DNA of 64,000 nt from CBDFLA01 sp965248915 (GCA_965248915.1 OZ252216.1:1426001-1490000); one strand, 5' to 3'; shown: positions 1 to 8,650, counted from the stretch's first letter. A program made the numbers and translations. The notes: generated by a model from the letters alone, not told the origin.

Positions 1-300
1 GAGCTCAGATCGTGCCAGATTACTTTTGACGATCATATGCAACGCATCAATCTTGATATCATCATCGAGAAACGCAATTGAGGGTACATCGGCCAAAGAA
101 ATTTGGCTCGAGGGAGCAAACGTGTTGAACAAAGACGTTGAGAAGTCACGCCACGACTGACGGTCCAATACCGATGTTGAGAACAAAAGAACCGTGACAA
201 CCAAACAAACGCCAACCAGATTACTAAGGGAAAGATCCCAAACCCGGCGCTCACAATTTGTCACCGATGAATACGGATCATGGACGCTCTCGAGGCTCAT
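1..300 (-). CDS. Membrane-anchored protein, C-terminal part outside the window
   Basis: An open frame of 100 codons starts with ATG at 300 and runs through the left edge without a stop. Its ATG overlaps the TGA of the gene at 297-1013 (ATGA), so the two are probably translationally coupled. About 25 residues of polar N-terminus precede one hydrophobic segment (roughly residues 26-45, LSNLVGVCLVVTVLLF), followed by a soluble part. This repeats the layout of its upstream partner: short cytoplasmic tail, one membrane segment, extracytoplasmic domain. I recognise no family in the visible part. Function unknown; it may form a complex with the neighbour. Confidence 0.65.
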   Translation of the reverse strand, partial: MSLESVHDPYSSVTNCERRVWDLSLSNLVGVCLVVTVLLFSTSVLDRQSWRDFSTSLFNTFAPSSQISLADVPSIAFLDDDIKIDALHMIVKSNLARSEL

Positions 301-1013
301 AATGCGCCCTCCGGATCAACAACCTGCCCCTCTTCAACCTCGAAGCCAAACCGAACAATGTCTTGCGGACCATCAACCAGCACAACATTAAATTGGTCCA
401 TGGGAATTCCAAAATATGAGACCTGAGCAGCCAATGTGGAAACCCATCTCGTCGCATGAGCCGAATCTAAATGAAGGCGAGCCTGCACCGCAAGTTTCAA
501 ATGGAGAGGCGTGGTCTGTGACGTGGACGTCATAAGTTCGGCAATATGTCGCAACAAGGCCTCCGTTGACTTGAGAGGTGTTGCAGTTCCCTCAATGAAG
601 AGTGCTTCATAGGGGACGACAACCTCGCCACTTCGCGGACCAATGTCACCTTCAAGAACGCGCGAAGTCAAATGCGCTCCGAATAGAGCGGCAATCTCTT
701 TCATAGGCCCATCAACGCCGGAGTTCACATCGAAGGTATGTGGTGACGACGAAACATGGGTTTCACTTTCCCGCTCGCCGTCGAAAGCCATTGCGAGACT
801 TGCCATGACTTTCTCGGTCCGATTGTGACCAGGAATCGACCGGGCGTTTATCGCCGAAATGAAAGCAAACAAAATTAGAACGACAGAAACAAACAGCATC
901 GCTGTAGGCGACATGCGAACAAATGGAAACTTTCGTGCACTGCTCAACAATGCATCTCTATTTAGAACTGAGTTAAGGTCGATTTTCAAGCCAGGCCCCT
1001 TCCCCGATTGCAC
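297..1013 (-). CDS. Single-pass membrane protein with OmpA/MotB-like periplasmic domain
   Basis: The protein has 238 residues from a GTG start with no clear Shine-Dalgarno, so the start could lie further in. A hydrophobic segment at about residues 35-55 is followed by a predicted periplasmic domain. The stretch from VPYEALFIEG through the end resembles the OmpA/MotB fold: a strand like the 'LF..G.A.L' start, a helix, a pseudo GH-D strand (LHLKLAVQARL), the 'A..WV..LAAQV..FGI' helix and a last strand. The canonical peptidoglycan-binding D and R residues are not obvious, so wall binding is doubtful. It is coupled to the partial gene at 1-300 by an ATGA overlap. The family assignment is inference from pattern. 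Confidence 0.5.
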   Translation of the reverse strand: MQSGKGPGLKIDLNSVLNRDALLSSARKFPFVRMSPTAMLFVSVVLILFAFISAINARSIPGHNRTEKVMASLAMAFDGERESETHVSSSPHTFDVNSGVDGPMKEIAALFGAHLTSRVLEGDIGPRSGEVVVPYEALFIEGTATPLKSTEALLRHIAELMTSTSQTTPLHLKLAVQARLHLDSAHATRWVSTLAAQVSYFGIPMDQFNVVLVDGPQDIVRFGFEVEEGQVVDPEGAL

Positions 1014-1081
1014 ACGGAAGGATCTTATAGGAACCGCGTTAAGCGTCTGTTGATCAGCTCTTCATGAGTACTTAAGTTCAC

Positions 1082-1116
1082 AAAAAAAGGCCGGCGGGAA
1101 AATCGTCCAGCCGGCC
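1082..1116 (-). terminator. Rho-independent terminator of dksA
   Basis: GGCCGGC (1089-1095) pairs perfectly with GCCGGCC (1110-1116). The + strand carries seven A residues at 1082-1088, which become a U-run on the minus transcript immediately after the stem. It lies 27 bases beyond the dksA stop. Confidence 0.85.
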
Positions 1117-1142
1117 GGAAATCGTAAAATCTAGTTCACATT

Positions 1143-1559
1143 CTAATCGTCGCGATAAACCTTCTCGCGCCGCTCGTGGCGTTCTTGCGCTTCGATGCTC
1201 AAAGTGGCAATCGGCCTGGCATCGAGACGCCGCACGCTAATCGGATCGCCGGTCTCCTCACAATATCCATAAGTCCCTTCTTCAATGCGCCTCAGGGCCT
1301 CATCAATTTTCGAGATCAACTTTCTCTGCCGATCACGCGTTCGCAGTTCTAGCGTGTGTTCCGACTCTGTCGTCGCTCGATCCGCAAGATCCGGATGATT
1401 TACCGTATCCTCTTGCAAGTTCTGGATCGTCTCACGACTCTCCTTCAAAATGTCTTCTTTCCAGTCCACCAACTTCTGGCGGAAATACTTCTTCTGCCCG
1501 TCATTCATGAACGGCTCTTTTTCCGAAGGTCGATACTCGTCCTGCGACGCTACTGACAT
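1143..1559 (-). CDS. dksA: RNA polymerase-binding transcription factor DksA
   Basis: DksA binds the RNA polymerase secondary channel and acts with ppGpp in stringent control. The 138-residue product has the coiled-coil region with the NHPDLADRATTESE segment, followed by the conserved C-terminal block GYCEETGDPI...RRLDARPIATLSIEAQERH. Of the four cysteines of the E. coli zinc finger only the first remains (C, then T, S and A at the others), which is the usual alphaproteobacterial form. I chose the ATG at 1559 because GAGGAG lies nine bases upstream and the length matches the family. The frame also opens at 1688 with a weaker GGGAG, which would add 43 unusual residues. A hairpin terminator follows. 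Confidence 0.93.
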   Translation of the reverse strand: MSVASQDEYRPSEKEPFMNDGQKKYFRQKLVDWKEDILKESRETIQNLQEDTVNHPDLADRATTESEHTLELRTRDRQRKLISKIDEALRRIEEGTYGYCEETGDPISVRRLDARPIATLSIEAQERHERREKVYRDD

Positions 1560-1978
1560 ATCCACTGGCTCCTCAATTATCCCCTGCACTTCTGTTGAAG
1601 CGGGCCGGAGTATATGAATCCACTTCGCCGGGTTCAACCGTTGTCGCAGTTGGATTTTCTTATCCGGTTTTTGTTCAAGAACACTCATCGCTCACGCTCT
1701 CCCACTACGTCAATTATCTGTTTAAAATCAATGTCTTAGGGAGTTCGCGTAGATACGGACCTCGGCTTTGACAGATTCTCAATCGTCTCGGACGCGTTCC
1801 AATTCTTCACCCATCTAGGGGTGAAAGTACCGAATCGGAGCTTTCCCGACCGCAAATTGACTTCCGAAGGAACCCTAATTCTCCAGCCTTTCAGAAATGT
1901 GAACCAGCCACCGATTTACATTCTCAAAGGCAATTCCATTCAAAATCGCGACATTATCCGTTAGAGTGGGAGTGAATC
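1560..1978. other. Intergenic region between dksA and the lysozyme-like gene
   Basis: This divergent spacer must hold the dksA promoter(s) on the minus strand and the promoter of the lysozyme-like gene on the plus strand. A TTGACT at about 1857 on the plus strand has no convincing -10 partner. The minus frame is open from 1688 into dksA, so a longer DksA form is possible. I see no repeat or RNA gene here. Confidence 0.4.
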
Positions 1979-2806
1979 ATGGTTAACGGACCGCCGTGGG
2001 GCACGAAGAAGCGGTCCAAGGGCGGTACATTCATGGTCCAAAAGATCAATCAACAGGGGCTTCAGCTCATCAAGTCTTTCGAGGGATTGGCACTTGAAGC
2101 CATTCGCGATGAGCTTGGTGTATGGATGATTGGCTATGGCCACACCGACGGCGTGGTCGAAGGATCACGCGTCAGTGAAGAAGAGGCTGAAGCTCTCCTG
2201 TTGGAGGAACTTCACAACATCGAAATTGGCGTGGACGACCTGTTGCGGATACAGCTCAATGAAAACGAATTTAGCGCAACTGTTTCTCTCGCCTACAATA
2301 TTGGCGTGGATGCCCTCGCACACTCCGCTTTCATTAAGAGGTTGAACAAGAATGACCGACTGGGCGCAGCAGACGCCCTCGAGTGGTGGGCCGAAATCGA
2401 GATCGACAACCAGGAAATAGAACTTGCAGGGTTGAAACGAAGACGAGCCGCAGAGAAGGTACTTTTCCTGACGCCTGCTGCAGGCGACGCCGCCACTCTC
2501 TCTATTGCAGACAACACGCGGCTCCAACCCCATGAAGAAAACTCCCCACGCCGTAACCGCCTCCTCTCAAGTCGCACCATTCGCGCCATGCTGACGGCCA
2601 TCATACTTGGCGCGGTTGAGGTCGCGCGCGCCTATGTGGAGGGCAAAGATGCCAGCGCCATCGCCAATGGCGCAGCCCGGTCAATCGTGGAATTCTTGCA
2701 AGGCCTAAGCTCAGAGTCTTATCTCGTGCTTGGCGGGCTTGCTTTGATCTTGATGCTCTACGTCGTCATCATTCGCGTAGACGATTGGCGCAAGCACAAG
2801 CGTTAA
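1979..2806 (+). CDS. GH24 lysozyme-like protein with C-terminal membrane segment
   Basis: The N-terminal part is a phage-type (T4/P22) lysozyme domain. Counting from the internal ATG at 2033, E17 (SFEG), then eight residues, D26, then five residues, matches the E-8-D-5-T catalytic spacing, but the threonine is Met32 (VWMIGYGHT). The later NIGVDAL...F helices also fit GH24. A linker is followed by a long C-terminal hydrophobic segment (SYLVLGGLALILMLYVVIIRV) and a basic tail, so the enzyme is probably membrane-tethered, in a holin-endolysin-like layout. Two starts are possible: 1979 (GGGAG six bases upstream) or 2033 (weaker AAGGG). No other phage genes are near. It overlaps its convergent neighbour by four bases at the stop codons. 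Confidence 0.75.
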   Translation: MVNGPPWGTKKRSKGGTFMVQKINQQGLQLIKSFEGLALEAIRDELGVWMIGYGHTDGVVEGSRVSEEEAEALLLEELHNIEIGVDDLLRIQLNENEFSATVSLAYNIGVDALAHSAFIKRLNKNDRLGAADALEWWAEIEIDNQEIELAGLKRRRAAEKVLFLTPAAGDAATLSIADNTRLQPHEENSPRRNRLLSSRTIRAMLTAIILGAVEVARAYVEGKDASAIANGAARSIVEFLQGLSSESYLVLGGLALILMLYVVIIRVDDWRKHKR

Positions 2807-4677
2807 CCAGCGTGCGCTTCCTTATGCTCAATTTGGATTTGTGATTGCCTCGCGCCATCAGCGACAATTTCTGCAATTCGGTATGCACCGCCACCATCCA
2901 AGAGGCTCTGAGCCCGATTGCTGGCATGACGCCGCTCTGAAGGTGCATCGAGCCAATCAATGAGCCCTTCAACAAGACCATCAATCGCCCCTTCAGGATC
3001 GACGCGCACCACCTTGGCAACACCTGCGGTCTCAAAGGCAGTGGCTCGTTCAACTTGTTCTTCATCAAGACACGCCATCACCGACGGCAGTCCAAGATGG
3101 GTCAACTCAAAACTGGCAACCCCAAAAGAGACGATCGCAAGGTCATGCTCTTCTGCCAGATCCGCAAAATCTTCCGGCGCACAAACTGCATTGAACCCTT
3201 TGTCCAAAGAGGCCAGACGTGCAATCGACATACTCGCATTCTGTGTGCCCGGCCCAAGAACGAACGTTGCTTCAAAGGGTGTCTTGCTAAGTCGACGACG
3301 CTTATCGAGCATGTTTTGCAGTTGGCAAGCAACTTTCCACGTCAAACCTTTTGGGTCCGCGCCGCCAAAGCTAATGAGAACTCGTGGGACTTCTTCTCCT
3401 GGTGTCGCCATTGCCCGTTCCAAAGCGGCGGTTTGGTCGTGAACTTCGCGCCCCTTTCGTCGTGAAAACTGAGGTGACATCGCTACCCACTGCCAACCAT
3501 TGTGTACGTCAGTCTTCGAACCCATCCATCTCAACCGTTCCGCCTGTGGCGAAGGAGGATAGAACGCTGCATCAGCAGCAAGCCGGCGTTGGGTCATGTC
3601 ATCAATCGTCGCAACAAACATCTCATCACCGGCAATACTTGAAATCTCTTCTCTGGACAGATCCGTATCCACATCAAAGATAAGAGCCGATGGTTTCACT
3701 TTGACGGAAAGAGAATTGAGCCAATCGGCTTCACTGTGGGTCTTGGGCCAAACTTCCAGAGCAAAGCCGTTTTCTTCGACCAATGAGGGTCCAGCATCGC
3801 CTTCAGCGCTTTCCGCCATCGCGAAGTGAACTTTGAGCCCCATCGAGTCGCGCAAGATTGTTGCAATGGACAAACAGCGCATTAAGGAACCGTAACCGCG
3901 GCTCGCACCAGCGTCGCAACGCATGACAACCGTCGCCTGCATTTGCTGCCAAAGTCCGCCTGTCTCGACGTTCAAGGGCGCACATAAGTCCTCACGTCTT
4001 TGCAGCAACTCAATCACATCTCCAAACTGAACTTGTGCCATCGGAGAGCCAAGCTCCTCGACAATCGTCTCAGCTCTTTCGAGGTCGACCCCATCGCCTA
4101 GCGCGACGTGAATGCCTGGAAATGTGTAATGATCCTCTAAGTCGACGTTGGCAACTTTGACCATGCCATTGTGACGCTTGAGGTAGTCTGCAATGGTCAG
4201 CCTCGCGGCAGAATTGCCTTCGGTGGCATCATTCAATTTCTTGACAGCAAAACCGCTTAAGAACTCCATGCCCGCATGATTGCTGTCCATACCGACCTTC
4301 GGCACCACCAGATCGGCATTCTCGCGTTCCAGCGCATCAACCATGAAGTCGATATACGCTGGATCGAGGAGAGGCATATCTCCGCGCAGAACCACAACAT
4401 TCCTGACGTCTCGGTCCGCAACAATGTCGGAGACCCTGCCCACGACATCATCTTCATCACCCCGATAAACACTTGTTTCATTCTCAGCGCCGAAATCCGC
4501 GATCGCATCGTCCACAGGACTCACGGTCGTCGAGATTGCAATTTCATCGACAGACGCACATTGCCGCAATCGATGGATCACATGCCACAACACTGGACGC
4601 TCCGCGAGTGACCGCAAAACTTTGCCGGGCAGGTGTGTCGATCTCATCTGAGCATCGATAATTGCCAGTGTTTTCAT
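2803..4677 (-). CDS. Fused SpsF-like cytidylyltransferase and PseG/SpsG-like protein
   Basis: The product has 624 residues in two parts. Residues 1-235 resemble SpsF/PseF-type CMP-sugar transferases: MRSTHLPGKVL stands for the usual G-S-x-R-L-P-G-K loop, and VVVLRGDMPLLDP for the acidic motif. Residues 248-610 resemble PseG/SpsG, a UDP-sugar hydrolase of pseudaminic-acid synthesis: RCDAG at 253-257, GYGSLMRCLSIA at 261-272, and a C-terminal GGADPKG nucleotide-binding loop. The normal PseG motif is GxGHxxR with a catalytic His; here that position is Ser264 (codon TCC). The gene stands opposite a methyltransferase and a surface-protein pair, suggesting glycan or nonulosonate chemistry. Loss of the His makes a true PseG reaction doubtful; a related sugar specificity or a binding role is possible. 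Confidence 0.75.
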   Translation of the reverse strand: MKTLAIIDAQMRSTHLPGKVLRSLAERPVLWHVIHRLRQCASVDEIAISTTVSPVDDAIADFGAENETSVYRGDEDDVVGRVSDIVADRDVRNVVVLRGDMPLLDPAYIDFMVDALERENADLVVPKVGMDSNHAGMEFLSGFAVKKLNDATEGNSAARLTIADYLKRHNGMVKVANVDLEDHYTFPGIHVALGDGVDLERAETIVEELGSPMAQVQFGDVIELLQRREDLCAPLNVETGGLWQQMQATVVMRCDAGASRGYGSLMRCLSIATILRDSMGLKVHFAMAESAEGDAGPSLVEENGFALEVWPKTHSEADWLNSLSVKVKPSALIFDVDTDLSREEISSIAGDEMFVATIDDMTQRRLAADAAFYPPSPQAERLRWMGSKTDVHNGWQWVAMSPQFSRRKGREVHDQTAALERAMATPGEEVPRVLISFGGADPKGLTWKVACQLQNMLDKRRRLSKTPFEATFVLGPGTQNASMSIARLASLDKGFNAVCAPEDFADLAEEHDLAIVSFGVASFELTHLGLPSVMACLDEEQVERATAFETAGVAKVVRVDPEGAIDGLVEGLIDWLDAPSERRHASNRAQSLLDGGGAYRIAEIVADGARQSQIQIEHKEAHAG

Positions 4678-4891
4678 GTCACCGTCTCCATGAACGCAAA
4701 TAGATGTGTTGAAAAATCAGGTGATCTCTAAAGAAAAGAATTCATTTACCAATTTTTCAGGACAACAAACTAATAATCATAGGTGAGTTAACAAATGCAT
4801 ATGTTCTGTATTCGTTGAAAATTGAGCAGACTTGTAAAACGAGACCCTCAAGCTTCATTGCGAAGCGAATGGTAAACTAAGGATTAACGGC

Positions 4892-6061
4892 ATGGACCTT
4901 TGTGATTGCTGTGGCACACCTAGCCTAGAGTCGATCTACATACCGACCGACAGCCTCCACAACATTACGGTTGCCGGTTGCGGTCATTGCGGTCTCGTGC
5001 AAAGCCTTCCCCGTGTCGATCAAATAGAAAATGGCGACATTGCCCGGTCATCAGATCTAAGCTGGGACCATGTGCGCTTTGGCAAAGGCTTTCGCACTCA
5101 ACAAAATCTTGATGTCATCCGCACACATGTTGGTCTGTCTGGGTTCCTCAATGTCCTTGATGTCGGATCCAACCGCGGTAGTTTCTGCACCAGCCTTAAA
5201 ACCCAAGCGCCCAACGCAAAAATTGTCGCTGTAGAACCTGATTGGACATTTTCCGAAACATATCAGCAGAACCCCAATGTCGAAATGATCCAAGACCGCA
5301 TCGAAAATGTTCGCCTGCGAAGCGACAGTTTCGATCTGGTATACTCTTGCCACACCCTGGAACATCTTCGCTCGCCTGCCAAAACGCTCTATGATCACTT
5401 CCGTGTACTTCGCCCAGGCGGTTGGCTCTTCATCGAAGTACCCAACATTGAGCTCCTCAAAGCCGAAGACATCGTCGAAGAATGGTTTGTCGACAAACAC
5501 CTCTATCACTACTCCGCTGAGGTTTTGCTCGACCAGCTGGCCGCGCTCGGGTTTGAAGCTGTTGATGGTCCCGACATTACGGATCCTTTGAACATTTCAA
5601 TTCTGGCCCGCAAGACCCAAACCGGCACCGGGGTCCTTCCACGAAATACAGACCGCCTCATCAAGGCAAAACAATTGGTACAGAATTATCAAACAAGCCG
5701 AGAGCGTAACCTGACCGCTGTCAGGCAAGTTGCGCGTCAGATTGAAGGGTACAAACCACAACGCGTTGTCATTTGGGGCGCCGGACGTCTGCTCAATAGT
5801 CTTGTCCAATACGGCGAACTCAATCCCCGCAATCTGGCCGGTATCGTCGACAAATATCTGACAAAATACACCCACAACGGATACGACGTCGCTTTGATGC
5901 CACCAACAGCTGTCGGCGGCCTTCAACCTGATGTCATCGTCGTCATGTCCCGTAGTTTTTACGATGAAATTGCTCAAGAAGCGCGCAATCGCGTGCCTAA
6001 CGCACAAGTCCTGAGCTACTCAGAGCTATTGGTCAACGCACGCGAAAGAGTTGCAGCATAG
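4892..6061 (+). CDS. SAM-dependent sugar C-methyltransferase-like protein
   Basis: The 389-residue protein has the three-part layout of sugar C-methyltransferases. A small N-terminal cysteine-rich domain (CDCCG near residue 4 and CGHCG near residue 30) probably binds zinc. A class I SAM methyltransferase core follows (VLDVGSNRGSF motif I, VEPD motif II, SFDLVYSCHTLEHL, LRPGGWLFIEVPN). A C-terminal Rossmann-like domain opens with VVIWGAGRLLNSLV. Such enzymes usually act on nucleotide-linked keto-sugars for cell-surface glycans. It is divergent from the cytidylyltransferase/PseG-like fusion across a 214-base spacer, which supports a shared sugar pathway. The exact substrate cannot be told. Confidence 0.75.
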   Translation: MDLCDCCGTPSLESIYIPTDSLHNITVAGCGHCGLVQSLPRVDQIENGDIARSSDLSWDHVRFGKGFRTQQNLDVIRTHVGLSGFLNVLDVGSNRGSFCTSLKTQAPNAKIVAVEPDWTFSETYQQNPNVEMIQDRIENVRLRSDSFDLVYSCHTLEHLRSPAKTLYDHFRVLRPGGWLFIEVPNIELLKAEDIVEEWFVDKHLYHYSAEVLLDQLAALGFEAVDGPDITDPLNISILARKTQTGTGVLPRNTDRLIKAKQLVQNYQTSRERNLTAVRQVARQIEGYKPQRVVIWGAGRLLNSLVQYGELNPRNLAGIVDKYLTKYTHNGYDVALMPPTAVGGLQPDVIVVMSRSFYDEIAQEARNRVPNAQVLSYSELLVNARERVAA

Positions 6062-6202
6062 CAATCTCCACAATTTGAATATTGCTCGACGCACAACTCA
6101 ATCTCAAATTACTCCGTGTCCGCCCGACCTTCCCATCAAATGTCAAGACTGGTGTTGACAAAATCTCAATGATATTGTCTCCGCTTACTTGGGGGAGAAT
6201 TC

Positions 6203-7165
6203 ATGCGCAGGACTTTAACGTGCCTGGCGGCTTTCATGTCGTCGACGGTCGCGCTTGTTGTTAGTGCCAACGCACAACCGTTTGAGGTTGATGCCAGCAT
6301 CGAAACAAGCGTCGAATATCTGACAGGCCGTGTCACGCTTTCAACACCAGGCGACTTTTCGTCACCACTCATCATCGTTGATGATATCGCGACAAGTGCG
6401 TCCATAAGAGTCGGAACCAACTATTCGTTCGGCTCAGGAATCGTCGGCGCCAGCTATGAGTATGAGGAAAAAGTCTACGCAGAAAACGATGGCTTCAACC
6501 AAAGCACCTACGTAGCGGAAGTCTACGTCACCATCTCCCCAACCGACAGAACCAGCCTTTGGACCCGGTACAAATCCAAGAACGCACTCCCCAACGGTCA
6601 ACTCGGCGACACATATCTCGATCTAGTGACTTCCCAACTGCGCCTTCCGAAGTATCAGGTCGGAAACCTAAAGGCACATCTCAGGCCTCATGTGCTCCTT
6701 GAATGGGAGGCTTTAAGCTCCCAAAAAATCAAACCTCTCAACCACACCGGCCTCTATTCTGAATTGGGTTTCGAAGTCACGCCTCAAACCGGCCCCTGGC
6801 GCTCCGAAATATATCTAGCCTACGGCGTCATCGACTCAGAATTGGTCGATTTCGACAACGACTATGTCGACATCACCTGGTACCATGGCACCGATCTCGG
6901 CGCGCGCCTGCCCGCACCTGTCTTCAAGTCCGTCAATGCATCCGTGGAGCTCGCTCTTCGTCGCGAGTGGTATGAGGGATTTGGAGCCGACGATGGATCT
7001 CCACGATACGATGAGGTCTATGAAGCAACATTCAAAGTCTCAAAGAAGATTCGCAAACGCACCACCGTAGGAGTAGAGTTTGAAGTCAGCGACCACATTT
7101 CGAATTGGGCTCTCGCAGATGCAACCGAAACTTCCACTAAGGTTGAATTGGAGGTGGCTTTCTAG
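6203..7165 (+). CDS. Predicted outer-membrane beta-barrel protein
   Basis: A signal peptide (basic MRR, hydrophobic stretch, likely cleavage after SANA at about residue 24) is followed by about 296 residues of alternating polar and hydrophobic strands rich in aromatic residues (SYEYEEKVY, YLDLVTSQLRL, YVDITWYHG). The chain ends in phenylalanine (KVELEVAF), the usual last residue of proteins inserted by the BAM complex. Shine-Dalgarno GGGGGAG lies six bases before the ATG. The next gene begins directly after its stop, so the two form one operon. I do not recognise a named family; function unknown. Confidence 0.65.
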   Translation: MRRTLTCLAAFMSSTVALVVSANAQPFEVDASIETSVEYLTGRVTLSTPGDFSSPLIIVDDIATSASIRVGTNYSFGSGIVGASYEYEEKVYAENDGFNQSTYVAEVYVTISPTDRTSLWTRYKSKNALPNGQLGDTYLDLVTSQLRLPKYQVGNLKAHLRPHVLLEWEALSSQKIKPLNHTGLYSELGFEVTPQTGPWRSEIYLAYGVIDSELVDFDNDYVDITWYHGTDLGARLPAPVFKSVNASVELALRREWYEGFGADDGSPRYDEVYEATFKVSKKIRKRTTVGVEFEVSDHISNWALADATETSTKVELEVAF

Positions 7166-7594
7166 ATGACAACTCCCTTTCGAAGCATCATCACTCAGTT
7201 TCCTCACAACTGTCTATTCTTGTGTGTTGCCGGTGCGCTGAGCGCCTGCGGCCCCAGCCTCCCGATTGTCGGTGACCTTGCCATCCATCCTGTCGAAGAC
7301 CAAGCACGGCCATGCACACAGATCGTGCAAGAGATGGGCACAATAGAAAAACAAGCCTTGGCGCTCGTCGAACCAAAACCAAACGGCGAGGTCATTCGCC
7401 GGTCCGCCACCGGGTTTGGCACCATCATCATTTGGCCGGTTCTCGAAACCTTGGTGAGTGCGGAAGATCAAGACAGACTTCATGAACTCAAATATGCTCA
7501 TGAAGACTTAGAGCGAGAAGCCGAAGCCGCTGAGTGTTACGGCCCGCGGCAGGACAGAGAGCGCGAGCGTGACTACGATGATGGCGGATACTAG
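7166..7594 (+). CDS. Small predicted lipoprotein
   Basis: The 142-residue protein has a hydrophobic leader ending in a lipobox-like LSAC (near residue 28), so it is probably lipidated. The C-terminus is highly charged (RQDRERERDYDDGG). The ATG follows the stop of the outer-membrane protein gene with no gap, and a purine-rich GGAGGTGG within that gene's end serves as ribosome site. Translational coupling suggests a shared envelope role. No known domain is visible. Confidence 0.6.
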   Translation: MTTPFRSIITQFPHNCLFLCVAGALSACGPSLPIVGDLAIHPVEDQARPCTQIVQEMGTIEKQALALVEPKPNGEVIRRSATGFGTIIIWPVLETLVSAEDQDRLHELKYAHEDLEREAEAAECYGPRQDRERERDYDDGGY

Positions 7595-7621
7595 AGTTTT
7601 ACTAAAAGCCAGAGAGGCCCC

Positions 7622-8638
7622 ATGAGACAGGTTTGGATTTCAAAAGCCGGTGAACCGGACGTCCTGGAAGTACGCGAAGCGCCCGACCCAAGCCCGGGCC
7701 CCGGCGAAGTGCGTGTTCAGGTCGAGTATGCCGGCATCAATTTCGCCGACCTCATGGCGCGCATGGGCATCTACCCAGACGCCCCCAAAATCCCTTGCGT
7801 CGTCGGCTATGAAGTGGCTGGCACCATCGATGCGGTCGGTTCAGGCGTCAGTGGCTTCCAAGTCGGTGACAAGGTCGTCGCCCTGACCATGTTCGGTGGT
7901 TATTCAAGCGTTGTCGTGGTCGCCGCTACCCACATCGTCAAACTGCCTGCGGGCATCGACACCAAAACCGCCGCCGCCCTGCCCGTCAACTACCTCACCG
8001 CTTGGCTCATGCTCATCACTTTGGGCAATGTCAAACAAGATGACGTGGTTCTCATGTACAGCGGCGCTGGAGGCGTCGGTCTCGCGGCTTTACAGATCTG
8101 CAAAATGTACGGCGCTAAATACATTGCCGTTGCCAGCCCGTCCAAACATGACCGTCTCACCTCTATGGGCGCCGATATCTGCGTCGATTACCGCGAAAAA
8201 AACATTGACCGCGCGCTCAAGGAAATCTCCAACGGCCGCGGCGCCGACATTATTTTGGATTCACGCGGCGGCAGTTCCTATCGCCGCAGCTACAACCGCC
8301 TCTCGCCTATGGGCCGTCTCTATCTTTTTGGCGTCTCACAGATGGTCACAGGCGGCAGTCGAAATCTCTTCAAACTGATCACGAGCCTCATGTCCATGCC
8401 CAAGTTCAAATCTCTGAAACTCATGGACGACAACCGCGGCGTCATGGGCTGCAACCTCGCCCACCTCTGGGATGAGATGCATGTGCTGGGACCTGCCTTT
8501 CAAGATATCGTTGACCTCACCGCCAAAGGCACCTTCGCCCCCGTCATCGACAGCGTCTTCAGTTTTGACGACGCGCCTGAAAGCCACGCCCACATCCACG
8601 CCAGAAAGAGCTTCGGGAAGGTTCTGCTGGAGCCTTAA
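7622..8638 (+). CDS. Zinc-independent MDR oxidoreductase (quinone reductase-like)
   Basis: The 338-residue member of the medium-chain dehydrogenase/reductase superfamily is of the NADPH:quinone reductase / VAT-1 type. Visible features are the N-terminal GroES-like fold with YAGINFADLMARMG and GYEVAGTI, and the nucleotide-binding YSGAGGVGLAALQICK. The cysteine and histidine ligands of zinc alcohol dehydrogenases are absent. It probably reduces a quinone or an enone with NADPH in the cytoplasm. It lies 27 bases behind the lipoprotein gene on the same strand with weak SD (AGAGAGGCCCC), and may share its transcript. Confidence 0.85.
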   Translation: MRQVWISKAGEPDVLEVREAPDPSPGPGEVRVQVEYAGINFADLMARMGIYPDAPKIPCVVGYEVAGTIDAVGSGVSGFQVGDKVVALTMFGGYSSVVVVAATHIVKLPAGIDTKTAAALPVNYLTAWLMLITLGNVKQDDVVLMYSGAGGVGLAALQICKMYGAKYIAVASPSKHDRLTSMGADICVDYREKNIDRALKEISNGRGADIILDSRGGSSYRRSYNRLSPMGRLYLFGVSQMVTGGSRNLFKLITSLMSMPKFKSLKLMDDNRGVMGCNLAHLWDEMHVLGPAFQDIVDLTAKGTFAPVIDSVFSFDDAPESHAHIHARKSFGKVLLEP

Positions 8639-8650
8639 GTAACTTCAAAC

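Noticed and set aside
33..254. A 73-codon minus frame at the left edge.
   Set aside because: The frame from ATG at 300 is coupled to its upstream neighbour and stays open to the edge; the 33-254 frame is shifted against it.
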